From Clostridiales bacterium (lineage in GTDB: Bacteria; Bacillota; Clostridia; Oscillospirales; Oscillospiraceae): DNA of 64,000 bases. This document shows positions 7,427 to 14,940 of the stretch, piece after piece. The stretch's first letter is position 1. Each line of letters opens with the position of its first letter. Position numbers and translations under genes: made by a program. Below the pieces are notes generated by a model, which was given only the letters and a program-made list of their open reading frames with translations, did not search any database and had not been told where the DNA came from. The stretch is from the NCBI GenBank assembly GCA_004558025.1, contig SFEG01000005.1:78011-142010 (forward strand), read 5' to 3'.

Positions 7427-8851
7427 TTATTTTACGATGACGAAAAACTTCAGGAGGAACAGGATCGACAGAACGTATGTCAAGATCGAAACGTCCTTTG
7501 CCTTGCCGGTGAACGCGGCGACGACGGTGTAGGCGATGAGCGCCATGCCGATGCCGTGGCCGATAGAGCCTGTGATGGGCATGAAGATGAGCATGAGAGC
7601 AACGGGGATAACCTGGAGAATATCGTCCCAGTCGACCTTCTTGAGGCCGCTTATCATGAGAATGCCGACATAGATCAGAGCTGCACTCGTTGCCGGAGCG
7701 GGGATCAGAGCCGCGATGGGGGCGATGAACATGCACAGCAGGAACATTATAGCGGTCGTCAGCGCGGTAAGGCCGGTGCGGCCGCCCGCCTCGACGCCGG
7801 AACCGGACTCGATGAAGGTCGTTACGGTGGAGGTGCCGGTGCATGCGCCTGCGACGGTGCCGACGGAGTCCGCGAGCAGAGCTTCCTTCATCTTGGGCAT
7901 CTTGCCGTCCTTATCGAGCATGTCCGCGCGTGCGGCGGTGCCGACGAGGGTTCCGATGGTGTCGAACATATCGATCATGCAGAAGGTGATTATAAGCGCG
8001 ATGGCCGTGAACCAGCCGATGCTTATGAATGTCTCAAAATCAAACTTGAAGAAGGTGGTGTCGAGCATATCGCCCAGAGGGGGAACAAAGGATGCGGTGG
8101 CGAGAGACTCAAACGGATTCGTGTCGAGGAAAATGAAGCTGCCGCCCCAGTAGATGATGCAGGAGATGAGCATGCCGAGGATGACGGATGCCTTGACCTT
8201 GTGGTGGTTGAGGATGACAATGGCGAACACGCCGACGAGCATGGTCACGACATAGAGGACGAGCTGCGGATAAGCGCTGCCGACTGTGTCCTGCGCGACG
8301 GAGGGGGTCAGGCTTCCGAAGAAGGTCGACAGAACGTAGAACGGGCCGCCTTTTTCGCTGTAAAGGCCGGCGTTAGAGCCGAAGCCGATGTTCAGGAGCA
8401 TAAGGCCGATGGCCGGGGTGATGCCTATGCGGATGCCGAAGGGGATAGCCTCGACGATCTTTTCGCGGATCGAGAAGAGGGTGAGAATGATGAAGAATAC
8501 GCCCTCGACGAGGATGATGCACATCGCGGCGGGGAAGGCCTCCTCATAGCTCAGGCCGGAGAGAGCGGCGATGTTCGCAACGACGACGGCGAAAAAGCTG
8601 TTGAGTCCCATGCCCGGAGCCATTGCGAAGGGCTTGTTCGCGGCGAAGGCCATGACGAGCATGCCGATGGCGGACGCTATGCACGTTGCCATGAAAACGG
8701 CATTCCACAGCGGCGTTCCGGTCGCAAAGTTTGTCAGAAGGTTCGGGTTGAGTGCGATGATGTAAGCCATGGTCATGAAGGTGGTCAGACCGGCGACTAT
8801 CTCGGTTCGCACGTTCGTACCGTTTTCCTTCAGCTTGAAGATCTTTTCCAT
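7427..8851 (-). CDS. NCS2-family purine (guanine/hypoxanthine/adenine) permease, AzgA/PbuG-like
   Basis: A 474-residue integral membrane protein of the AzgA branch of nucleobase-cation symporter 2. It would import purine bases with protons. N-terminal 'TEIVAGLTTFMTMAYIIALNPNLL' is the family's opening signature, followed by 'ANKPFAMAPGMGLNSFFA' (substrate region, TM3) and 'IGTLVGTAARADMLDKDGKMPKMKEALLADSVGTVAGACTGTSTVTTFIESGSGVEAGGRTGL', the highly conserved TM8-10 segment. About 12-14 hydrophobic segments are visible. Leftward, with AGGAGCG before the ATG. A structured leader lies upstream. Closest named relatives are PbuG and PbuO; the exact substrate is not decidable here. Confidence 0.93.
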   Translation of the reverse strand: MEKIFKLKENGTNVRTEIVAGLTTFMTMAYIIALNPNLLTNFATGTPLWNAVFMATCIASAIGMLVMAFAANKPFAMAPGMGLNSFFAVVVANIAALSGLSYEEAFPAAMCIILVEGVFFIILTLFSIREKIVEAIPFGIRIGITPAIGLMLLNIGFGSNAGLYSEKGGPFYVLSTFFGSLTPSVAQDTVGSAYPQLVLYVVTMLVGVFAIVILNHHKVKASVILGMLISCIIYWGGSFIFLDTNPFESLATASFVPPLGDMLDTTFFKFDFETFISIGWFTAIALIITFCMIDMFDTIGTLVGTAARADMLDKDGKMPKMKEALLADSVGTVAGACTGTSTVTTFIESGSGVEAGGRTGLTALTTAIMFLLCMFIAPIAALIPAPATSAALIYVGILMISGLKKVDWDDILQVIPVALMLIFMPITGSIGHGIGMALIAYTVVAAFTGKAKDVSILTYVLSILFLLKFFVIVK

Positions 8852-8883
8852 TTTGCGCTCCTTTTTGTTTTTGAAAACAAAAT

Positions 8884-8966
8884 TGTTGGGCAGACATTAT
8901 GCCAGGCCCGAAAAAACAACAGATAAAACTATATCCGCGAACGGGACAAAAGTCAATTCGCGGATA
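8884..8966 (-). promoter_or_regulatory. structured leader of the purine permease gene
   Basis: On the minus strand a 10-bp stem (tatccgcgaa with ttcgcggata, 8932-8941 and 8957-8966, 15-base loop) lies ~80 bases before the permease start. It is followed by GGGC/GCCC and GGCA/TGCC pairings at 8888-8909. The conserved core of the purine riboswitch is not visible, so the structure may be another control element. Confidence 0.45.
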
Positions 8967-9007
8967 GTGAGAAAATAACGTGTGAATTTTCTGTTAATTT
9001 GTGCGCA

Positions 9008-9427
9008 TTAGGTAAGGCCGAGAAGCTCAAGCGTGCGCGTGTCGGCTCTGCCGCCGTAGAACTTATCCAGAACGGCCTTGAATACGGGATCGTCGGATAC
9101 CTGCGCGAACAGCGTCATACACGAGCGCAGCTTGAGATCGTCGGGGTAGCCCATGACGGCGCCCGCGTCGGAGCTTTCGAGCGTCAAAAGCGCGCGGGAT
9201 ATCTCGATAAGGCGCTCTCCGAGCACGGGATGCTCGATGTACCGCCGCGCCTCGTCGATGTCGGCTATCGAGTACAGCTGAGCGGTGTAGCTCATGCCGA
9301 GCCCGGCTATCTGCGGGAAGATATACCACATCCAGTGACTGCGCTTGCGCCCGGCGCGTATCTCGCGCAGCGCGGTGTCGTAGGAGTGCTCCTGAGCTAT
9401 GAGAAATCTGTCAAGTGTGTTGTTCAT
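9008..9427 (-). CDS. DUF1810 family protein
   Basis: A 139-residue soluble helical protein with the DUF1810 signature 'RAGRKRSHWMWYIFPQIAGLG', followed by 'YSIADIDEARRYIEHPVLGERL' and 'GYPDDLKLRSCMTLFAQV'. The family is widespread in bacteria and also found as the calpastatin-like domain; its biochemical role is not settled. The start at 9427 is chosen because GAGGTG lies seven bases upstream; the frame continues 15 codons further without a ribosome site. It stands alone, leftward, between the permease leader and the four-helix-bundle gene. Complete. Confidence 0.88.
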   Translation of the reverse strand: MNNTLDRFLIAQEHSYDTALREIRAGRKRSHWMWYIFPQIAGLGMSYTAQLYSIADIDEARRYIEHPVLGERLIEISRALLTLESSDAGAVMGYPDDLKLRSCMTLFAQVSDDPVFKAVLDKFYGGRADTRTLELLGLT

Positions 9428-9499
9428 ACTGTGCACCTCGGGTAATTTCGTTGTTATGAAGTTTAGCACCAAACGGCGGGATAGGCAAGATGAATAGGT

Positions 9500-9865
9500 T
9501 CAGGACTTCGACTTTGCTGTGTTCAGCGAAGCAATAAGCGGCCTTTTGAGCTCGGTGCAGTGATATAAAACTGCCTTGTCGTTACAGTATCCGCTTTCGA
9601 TCAGCAACTCGAGCCAGTATTCGCTTTCGGAGCATTCCTTGAGGGCGAGCTGAAGCTTGGCTATAAAGTCGGCTTTGCCGTGAGCATAGAATGCCTCGCG
9701 AATGTTGGCACCGACGCTGGTTCCGGAACGAATCAGCTGATTTGTCAATACCGATTCTCGCTTTGAAGCTTTTATTTCGTTGCAAACCTTTATAATTTCC
9801 AAGCAAAGCTTTTTGATTTTGAAATAAGAGGACTGTCGCTCATTTGATCGCTCACCGTCTTTCAA
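9500..9865 (-). CDS. four-helix-bundle protein (23S rRNA-IVP/Avd-like)
   Basis: A 121-residue helical protein of the family first seen in 23S rRNA intervening sequences and related to Avd of diversity-generating retroelements. Typical features are 'LTNQLIRSGTSVGANIREAFYAHGKADFIAKLQLALKECSESEYWLELL', in which 'S..AN..E' and 'L..A..E..E...WL.L' are the family marks. It probably forms a pentameric nucleic-acid-binding ring. No reverse transcriptase or variable repeat is seen nearby, so this is a stand-alone member. It lies next to a block of inverted repeats, as these genes often do. Confidence 0.88.
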   Translation of the reverse strand: MKDGERSNERQSSYFKIKKLCLEIIKVCNEIKASKRESVLTNQLIRSGTSVGANIREAFYAHGKADFIAKLQLALKECSESEYWLELLIESGYCNDKAVLYHCTELKRPLIASLNTAKSKS

Positions 9866-9903
9866 ATTGCTATTTCAATTCGCGGAATTGAAATACACCG
9901 TAC

Positions 9904-10026
9904 TTATTCACTATTACCTATTACTTCTTACTTTACCAAAAAAACCTTCGCGCAGACAAGGTAATAGTGAAAAAGTAAAAGGTAATAAGTAAAAAACCTC
10001 CACACTTTCGTGCGAAGGTTTTTTGG
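9904..10026. repeat. nested inverted-repeat block, terminator-like
   Basis: ccaaaaaaaccttcgcg (9936-9952) is inverted at 10010-10026. Inside, cactattacct (9909-9919) is inverted as aggtaatagtg (9959-9969). A competing short hairpin pairs aaaaaacct (9991-9999) with aggtttttt (10016-10024). The block looks like a small non-coding repeat unit and could also end transcription from both sides. It marks the last clearly chromosomal sequence before the second element. Confidence 0.6.
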
Positions 10027-10059
10027 CAAAGGGCGTAGATTTTGATAGAATTATCAGTT

Positions 10060-10132
10060 CGTTGCACTTTGCCCTGAAAAGCGTTGCAGTTAGCCCGGAG
10101 CGTTGCACTTTTTGCTCCGGGCGTTGCACTTT
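10060..10132. repeat. four ~20-bp iterons at the left end of the recombinase element
   Basis: The motif cGTTGCActtt recurs at about 10061, 10083 (one mismatch, GTTGCAgt), 10102 and 10123, i.e. every 19-22 bases. Copies three and four flank a 9-bp stem, gcccggagc (10092-10100) with gctccgggc (10114-10122). Regular spacing beside an integration module suggests protein-binding sites or part of an attachment site; this is inference. Confidence 0.55.
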
Positions 10133-10314
10133 TATCTTTCGCAAGAAAAACCCATCTTCTCGCTCAAGTCGCCCAGACTCTTATCATGCTGTGCCTGTGA
10201 GATTGCTCCCTTTTCAAGGAACAGGTCAAGGGTGCGCTTTTGCCTCAAAAAGAGCTGTTCTCTTTTCTCTTCGGCTGAAAGCTCCGACCAGTTTTCCGTG
10301 TTTTCAAAGTTCAT
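10132..10314 (-). CDS. small SHOCT-like protein of mobile elements
   Basis: A 60-residue charged protein: 'MNFENTENWSELSAEEKREQ', then 'LFLRQKRTLDLFLEKGAISQ', then 'AQHDKSLGDLSEKMGF'. The C-terminal half resembles SHOCT-like oligomerisation motifs ('L..F.E.GAISQ.QYD.SL..L..KM'). Similar short genes accompany serine recombinases in gut Firmicutes elements. The start at 10314 is three codons' distance from the stop of the upstream HTH gene, making it the last gene of the leftward operon. Function unknown; the fourth iteron overlaps its stop codon. Confidence 0.7.
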   Translation of the reverse strand: MNFENTENWSELSAEEKREQLFLRQKRTLDLFLEKGAISQAQHDKSLGDLSEKMGFSCER

Positions 10315-10316
10315 CG

Positions 10317-10538
10317 TTACTCTTCTCCGTCCTCGTCCGAACCGCAAATCGGAGGGCGGATTTCATTTTGGTGTTTGGCAAGCATCTCAAGGAAATACTT
10401 GCCTATAGCCTCGGGGTCGTAGTTGTTGGCGGAGCAGACGAACCTCAGACCGTCCGGGGTAAGAATGCGGCCGTTGTCACGGTCTTTGACAAGCTGCCGG
10501 TAATCCGCTATTTGCTTTTGGGTCAAGCCTTTAGCCAT
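10317..10538 (-). other. possible internal start giving the C-terminal 73-residue module alone
   Basis: In-frame ATG at 10538 is preceded on the minus strand by AAGAAAGGGGGCGGTGCAA, a plausible ribosome site 8-10 bases away. The module from this Met has a hydrophobic/charged profile of a complete small protein. Either a fusion or a nested gene is possible; sequence alone does not decide. Confidence 0.45.
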
Positions 10539-10940
10539 TTGCACCGCCCCCTTTCTTCTCATGGATAATTCTACAACGGAGGGCAATTCTTTGCAAGGGG
10601 CAAAAGCCGGAGTCGGTGTCCAATATGTGCGTTTTGCGATTTTCTCCTCCGGCTCTTCGTCGGTGACCACCTTCGGTTTCGGGGTCGGGAGAAAGAAATC
10701 GGGAGAGGGTCCTGCCGGTTCTTCCTCAGGCGGAACGAAATGGATGATGTCATCGATTTTGCAGTCCAGAGCTTTGCAGAGCTTCTCAAGCGTGGCGACT
10801 CTGATGTTTTCACCCTTTACCAATTTCGTCACGGTGTTCGGCTGAATATCGGCAAGCTGTGAGAGACCTGTCTTGTTAATGTGGCGCTCCGCAAGAATGC
10901 GCCACAGACCGGCGTAGCTCACGACCCTCTCCTCGCTCAT
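10317..10940 (-). CDS. HTH (XRE, YozG-like) regulator with a C-terminal extension
   Basis: A 207-residue protein. Residues ~8-68 form a Cro/C1-type HTH of the short YozG-like class ('LAERHINKTGLSQLADIQPNTVTKLVKGENIRVATLEKLCKALDCKIDDIIHF'). A Pro-rich linker (~70-125) follows. The last 73 residues ('MAKGLTQKQIADYRQLVKDR', 'LTPDGLRFVCSANNYDPEAIGKYFLEML') look like an independent small protein common in mobile elements. An internal ATG at 10538 has GAAAGGGGG upstream and could start that module alone. The first base overlaps the end of the phosphoesterase gene (ATGA). Confidence 0.75.
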   Translation of the reverse strand: MSEERVVSYAGLWRILAERHINKTGLSQLADIQPNTVTKLVKGENIRVATLEKLCKALDCKIDDIIHFVPPEEEPAGPSPDFFLPTPKPKVVTDEEPEEKIAKRTYWTPTPAFAPCKELPSVVELSMRRKGAVQMAKGLTQKQIADYRQLVKDRDNGRILTPDGLRFVCSANNYDPEAIGKYFLEMLAKHQNEIRPPICGSDEDGEE

Positions 10941-11704
10941 TCTTCCTCGTCCTCGTCCATGAACAGCGGCGTGATGATTTCATAGAGGAGGGTGTGCCGG
11001 TCGCCCAGCTCGTAGTTCTCGTGGTAGTGACCGAAAAACCAATGACTGTACTCGGCGTACTTATAGACCTCTTCCAGAAAGGCGGTCAGCTTGTCATGCT
11101 CGTAGAACCCCCGACCGATGATGTCAACGAGGGTATCCGGGCAGTCGTGCGTGATGATATAATCCATTTTCCAGCCGCAGCGTTCAAGCGTTTTCCGAGC
11201 CTCCTCGTACTCCTCATCGCTGGGAAGTTCCTCAGCCCACCATGAAATATGGTTGACTCTGAACATACAGCGATGGCGGCGGTACTCAAAGAAGAGCCGC
11301 TCAAAGTCCGGCGCATCGGGATCAAGAATGCCGTCGTCGATGTCGTGGCTGCTTGCGCCGCCCATCGTGAAAAAGGTATGCCCCTCAAGCTCGTAAAGCT
11401 GCCCCCTGAGCAAGTGGATAACATGGGGGCGGATGAACTGCACCTTGCCGCCGTGCCATTCGGTAACAGGGAAAGCTTTCAGGGCGTCATAGTTCTCATG
11501 GTTGCCGCCTACGAACAGAACGGTAAACGGAAGCTTTTCAAGCCAGTCGAGCCGTCCGGCATCCCGCTCATCTCCAAACCAGACAGCGCCGAAATCTCCG
11601 CAAATAATCATATAGTCCTCTTTGGTGAGGCTTTTCCGCTGAGGAAAATTCTCCGCCTCTAAGCGGGTAAAGTCGCCGTGAGTGTCGCCGGTAATGTAAA
11701 TCAT
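10937..11704 (-). CDS. calcineurin-like metallophosphoesterase
   Basis: A 255-residue enzyme with all dinuclear-metal motifs of the family in order: 'GDTHGD' (6-11), 'ICGDFGAVWF', 'FVGGNHENYDAL', 'IITHDCPD' and 'FGHYHEN'. It would hydrolyse a phosphodiester or phosphomonoester; the substrate cannot be read from the sequence. It is embedded in the recombinase operon: its start overlaps the stop of the gene upstream (11701) and its stop overlaps the HTH gene start (10940), each by four bases. That coupling implies a role in the element rather than in host metabolism. Confidence 0.9.
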   Translation of the reverse strand: MIYITGDTHGDFTRLEAENFPQRKSLTKEDYMIICGDFGAVWFGDERDAGRLDWLEKLPFTVLFVGGNHENYDALKAFPVTEWHGGKVQFIRPHVIHLLRGQLYELEGHTFFTMGGASSHDIDDGILDPDAPDFERLFFEYRRHRCMFRVNHISWWAEELPSDEEYEEARKTLERCGWKMDYIITHDCPDTLVDIIGRGFYEHDKLTAFLEEVYKYAEYSHWFFGHYHENYELGDRHTLLYEIITPLFMDEDEEE

Positions 11705-12084
11705 TCACAGTCCACCTCTTTCTTTGTTTCGTGAATGGAGTAGGTTTTTTCTAAGTCGAAAAGGACAAGCTTTTGCACCGGGAGGATTTTTCCGGGGATG
11801 CGGTAAGAACCGTCCTTTTCCCAATTGAGCCACTTTGCAAGCATTCGGGAAAATGGGACGCACGAGATTTCCATCTGCGCCCTTTTCTCCGACTCTTTGT
11901 ACATTGATTTCGGAACCCTCATTGAGGGGAACTCTTTGTGGTCGTAAGGCTCCATAATCATGGTTTTGCCGTCTTTGCTCAGGAGAAAGCGGATAAAGGG
12001 AGGGTCGCCAATGCCGTGGAGAGCCGATGGAAAGATGTGGACGCGCCCTTTCGCAAGATAAAAGGAAATGAAAGTCTCATTCAC
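11701..12084 (-). CDS. recombinase-associated domain paralogue 1 (divergent)
   Basis: A 127-residue protein that I recognise only through its neighbours. Its second half aligns in pattern with the domain repeated in the next two genes and in the recombinase C-terminus: 'ISCVPFSRMLAKWLNWEKDGSYRIPGKILPVQKLVLFDLEKTYS' corresponds to 'F...L...W.W....RY+..GK.....+.++F...'. The first half ('FISFYLAKGRVHIFPSALHGI', 'FIRFLLSKDGKTMIMEPYDH') matches the strand pattern less well. It is linked by ATGA overlaps on both sides. A DNA-binding or recombinase-partner role is inferred only from context. Confidence 0.6.
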   Translation of the reverse strand: MNETFISFYLAKGRVHIFPSALHGIGDPPFIRFLLSKDGKTMIMEPYDHKEFPSMRVPKSMYKESEKRAQMEISCVPFSRMLAKWLNWEKDGSYRIPGKILPVQKLVLFDLEKTYSIHETKKEVDCE

Positions 12085-12527
12085 CTATGACCACCCACCT
12101 CCGATTTTTTCCAGACCTCAGCGTTTGAGAAGTCGAAAAACATCATGAGCTTGTTGTCCGCCGTCACCAGCTTGCCCGATGTTCTGTACCTCAGCTCATC
12201 CTCCCAGCCCCAGGTCTCATAGAGCTGTTTTGTGAAAGTGGAGCATTCGATTTTCTTTGGGTTGACCGCTTTGACGCTCTTAATCCAGCGGACACCGTCA
12301 CGGTCTTTTGAGTTGACAGGAACGACAAGCAGTCCGTGGGTCTTGGGGTTTATCTCGATACGGATATGCTCACAGCCGTTGAGCAGTTCGACCGCCGACT
12401 TGCTGAAAGAAATCGCCGTCGGGAAAATCGTACAGGTCGGTTCACTCTTCCGGGGCAGATGGGCAAACATCTCTCCGCTGACCACCTGAAAACCTTCGAG
12501 GTTGATTTCTGTGTATTTGTTCTCCAT
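12081..12527 (-). CDS. recombinase-associated domain paralogue 2
   Basis: A 148-residue protein consisting of one copy of the domain found at the C-terminus of the adjacent recombinase. Shared marks are 'NLEGFQVVSGEMFAH' (compare NLEGYQVVRGQF), 'EHIRIEINPKTHGLLVVPV', 'DGVRWIK', 'STFTKQLYETWGWEDELRYRTSGKL' and 'LMMFFDFSNAEVW'. No catalytic motif or Cys cluster is visible. It overlaps paralogue 1 by four bases and lies three bases after paralogue 3. It probably acts with the recombinase, for example as a directionality or accessory factor; this is inference. Confidence 0.65.
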   Translation of the reverse strand: MENKYTEINLEGFQVVSGEMFAHLPRKSEPTCTIFPTAISFSKSAVELLNGCEHIRIEINPKTHGLLVVPVNSKDRDGVRWIKSVKAVNPKKIECSTFTKQLYETWGWEDELRYRTSGKLVTADNKLMMFFDFSNAEVWKKSEVGGHR

Positions 12528-12530
12528 TTC

Positions 12531-13127
12531 TTATATCCTTTCTGTCGTAATGTAGCCGTCAGCGAGGTCTATTTTGTAAGACTCCTCATGCTGTTCTACA
12601 GGCACACCAAAATAGTTCCGCCAGTCCTCCGGCAGATAGGAGTTCCGTTTCTTGCCGCCGACAAACAGTTCAAAGTCGGAGAGCTTGAAAAGGAACAAAA
12701 CTTCACCGTCGCAAGTGGCGGGCTTGCCGAGAACTTTGTAACGGTACTGAGGGTCCCATTTCATAAGGTCAAAAACCCTTGCGGCGAAAACCTTACAAAT
12801 GAGGTCCCGGTTTGATATTTCCTTCTCTCCGCCGCCTTTTGCCCAGCGGAGGGAGTCCGGGGTGTCCGGCTCACAGGGACGGATAATGAGCCGCCTCTGC
12901 TCGGGGTGGATGAGAACCTGAATGTGGGTAACACCGGGGAAGCGGCGGAGACAGGCCATGTTGAATTTCAGCCTGTTTTCCCAGAGCGTAATGGCGGGTT
13001 CTCTGCTGTGAGCAAAGAGTTCCGCCTTTGTGACCTGGTAACCGGCGAGGTCAACAATCTCTTCCTCTCCCGTTTCCTCGATGGGCTTGCTGTCCTCAAA
13101 ATAGTGCAATACCTGATTATTCTCCAT
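12531..13127 (-). CDS. recombinase-associated domain paralogue 3
   Basis: A 198-residue protein with the same domain as the recombinase C-terminus, plus its following segment. Aligned marks: 'DLAGYQVTKAELFAH', 'FPGVTHIQVLIHPEQRRLIIRPCEPDTPDSLRW', 'VFAARVFDLMKWDPQYRYKVLGKPATCDGEVLFLFKLSDFE', then 'KKRNSYLPEDWRNYFGV', matching 'KRRTELCPEEWGDSFGD' of the recombinase. So it is a duplicate of the whole recombinase tail without the catalytic part. It overlaps the recombinase stop by 11 bases. Such genes are sometimes labelled integrase in databases because of this association. Confidence 0.7.
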   Translation of the reverse strand: MENNQVLHYFEDSKPIEETGEEEIVDLAGYQVTKAELFAHSREPAITLWENRLKFNMACLRRFPGVTHIQVLIHPEQRRLIIRPCEPDTPDSLRWAKGGGEKEISNRDLICKVFAARVFDLMKWDPQYRYKVLGKPATCDGEVLFLFKLSDFELFVGGKKRNSYLPEDWRNYFGVPVEQHEESYKIDLADGYITTERI

Positions 13128-14940
13128 TGTTTGTCCCTACCTTTTCTTTGAGAGTGCTGATGCTCAATTGCAGTTCCTCCTCTGAGAGAACCGACACCTG
13201 ATCGATGCCGGGAGCTGACACACTTGCGGCTTTCGCCTTCCAATCTGTACGCGGGGCGAGAAAATAGAAACTGTTCTGCACGGCGTAATCGTAGAACTCA
13301 TCACCGAAACTGTCGCCCCATTCCTCCGGGCAAAGCTCAGTACGCCGTTTTGCTGTCGTTCCCTCACGCTCTTCCGCAAGGTAAGCGGCGGGTACGGCAT
13401 TAGAGAGGTTAAAGACAATAATCTCGTCTCTGCCTCTTGCCGCCCATGCTCCTCTGATGTGGTAAACGAAATCAGGGTTCCACTCCATAATCTGGAAGAG
13501 AGCGTTTCCGAAATGAGGGCAGCTTATAGTTTTCGGAACGACCGGCTTTTCAGGGTCGAGCCGCCACCTGATACTGTGCGTATCCTTTTCCTCACAGGGG
13601 CGGATGGCTATCTTGCGTTCCGTCGGGTGGAGAAGGAGCTGGACATACTGCACATTTTCAAACTTCCGCATACAGAAAACATTGAAAGCGATGCGGTTGT
13701 TTTGCACCGTGATGCAAGGGCAGTCGGGTCGGGTGCTGAGGAACTGTCCTCTCACGACCTGATACCCCTCAAGGTTGAAGGCGCTGAAAAAGCTCCGCCG
13801 AATCCGCTTGACCCCGTTGGACTGCTCTACGCTGTTGGAAGCTTGGTAGTAGGTTTCGGGGTTGTCATTAACCCAATGGTGATTGATGGGAACATAGCCC
13901 CTGAAAATACCGTCGTCAATAACCTGAACGGTCGGCAAGGGTCCGTAGTTGTGGTGGCGGCGGTTCGCCATCAGAACCTGCACAGCCTCAAACTCCTCAA
14001 GGCTTATGATGGCGTCATGGTGGTTCGTGTACAGGTACTGATCTCTGTCCGCCTGATTTTTCTTGTGCTTATGCTCGTACATATCAGCGGTAAAAGTTTT
14101 CCAGGTCAGGACGTTTCCGCAGTACCGCTCATTGCGGAGGATGTAGTAGATTGCTCCCTCGCTCCAGACCGTGCCGCCTGTTTTCGTGGGGCATTCTATG
14201 TCCGTAAGCACGGCGGCTATCTCTCTGCCAGACCATCCGGCGAGATAGGAGCGGAAGATGAACCGAACCACCTCAGCCTCTCTCTCGTTGATTTCAAGCC
14301 GAGCGTATTTGATATAGCGCCCGGTCACGTCCCTCGGTCTGTCGTAGCCCATAAGCTCCGGGGTCAGTAGCTTGCCGTCTTTGAACCGCTGCTTGAGCGA
14401 CCAGTTCATACTCTCGCTCTTTTTTACGGACTCCTCCTGAGCAAAGGTGGCAAGGAAGGAGAGCATAAGCTCTGAGTCCTCAGAGAGCGTGTTCAGGTTG
14501 TCGGTCTCAAAATATACACCGACAGGCGGAGACTGCCTTTTCAGCTTTCGCACAAGTGAGATGCAGTCTACCAGGTTACGGGCAAAACGGGACACACTTT
14601 TTGTAATAATCAGGTCGTATTCACCGGCTTCACAGGCGGCAATCATGCGGTTAAAGTCGTCGCGGTTCTTGAGGGAAGTACCTGAAATGCCCTCGTCCGC
14701 GTAGATGTGTTTGAGCGTCCAGTTCGGATGGCTCTCCACAAGCTGGGTATAGTGTTTCTGTTGCAGCTCAAAGGATGAAAGCTGCGCGTCGTTATCTGTC
14801 GAGACACGGCAGTAAGCACAGACTCGGAAAGAGTGATCTCCGGCAAGGATGTCGATTTTCGGCTTCGCCGGGATGAACTTCGCCGCCCCTGTCTCTACAC
14901 GCTGGTACGCTTCTCGGAGTTGTTCTCTATCATTTTTCAA
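13117..14940 (-). CDS. large serine recombinase with a non-zinc C-terminal domain
   Basis: A 607-residue site-specific recombinase. The resolvase domain has the catalytic serine in 'AYCRVSTDN' (Ser47), 'GISGTSLKNRDDFNRM' and the helix-E arginines in 'KSVSRFARNLVD'. A recombinase domain spans ~195-330 ('GWSGREIAAVLTDIECPTKTGG', 'NERYCGN'). Where other members carry a Cys4 zinc ribbon, this one has 'NYGPLPTVQVIDDGIFRGYVPINHHW' with no cysteines. Then comes an extra domain (~389-520) that is also encoded separately in the next three genes. It is coupled to the XRE gene upstream by an ATGA overlap. It probably integrates or excises the element. Confidence 0.9.
   Translation of the reverse strand: MKNDREQLREAYQRVETGAAKFIPAKPKIDILAGDHSFRVCAYCRVSTDNDAQLSSFELQQKHYTQLVESHPNWTLKHIYADEGISGTSLKNRDDFNRMIAACEAGEYDLIITKSVSRFARNLVDCISLVRKLKRQSPPVGVYFETDNLNTLSEDSELMLSFLATFAQEESVKKSESMNWSLKQRFKDGKLLTPELMGYDRPRDVTGRYIKYARLEINEREAEVVRFIFRSYLAGWSGREIAAVLTDIECPTKTGGTVWSEGAIYYILRNERYCGNVLTWKTFTADMYEHKHKKNQADRDQYLYTNHHDAIISLEEFEAVQVLMANRRHHNYGPLPTVQVIDDGIFRGYVPINHHWVNDNPETYYQASNSVEQSNGVKRIRRSFFSAFNLEGYQVVRGQFLSTRPDCPCITVQNNRIAFNVFCMRKFENVQYVQLLLHPTERKIAIRPCEEKDTHSIRWRLDPEKPVVPKTISCPHFGNALFQIMEWNPDFVYHIRGAWAARGRDEIIVFNLSNAVPAAYLAEEREGTTAKRRTELCPEEWGDSFGDEFYDYAVQNSFYFLAPRTDWKAKAASVSAPGIDQVSVLSEEELQLSISTLKEKVGTNNGE

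Noticed and set aside
7418..8926. 502-codon plus-strand frame opposite the permease
   Set aside because: The product would be an acidic Asp/Glu/Gly/Ala/His-rich chain, the typical antisense image of a membrane protein gene.
7842..9010. Purine riboswitch before the permease
   Set aside because: The conserved three-way junction sequence was looked for on the minus strand and not found; only generic stems are present.
9500..9865. Diversity-generating retroelement
   Set aside because: The Avd-like protein is present but there is no reverse transcriptase, template repeat or variable repeat in the surrounding 10 kb.
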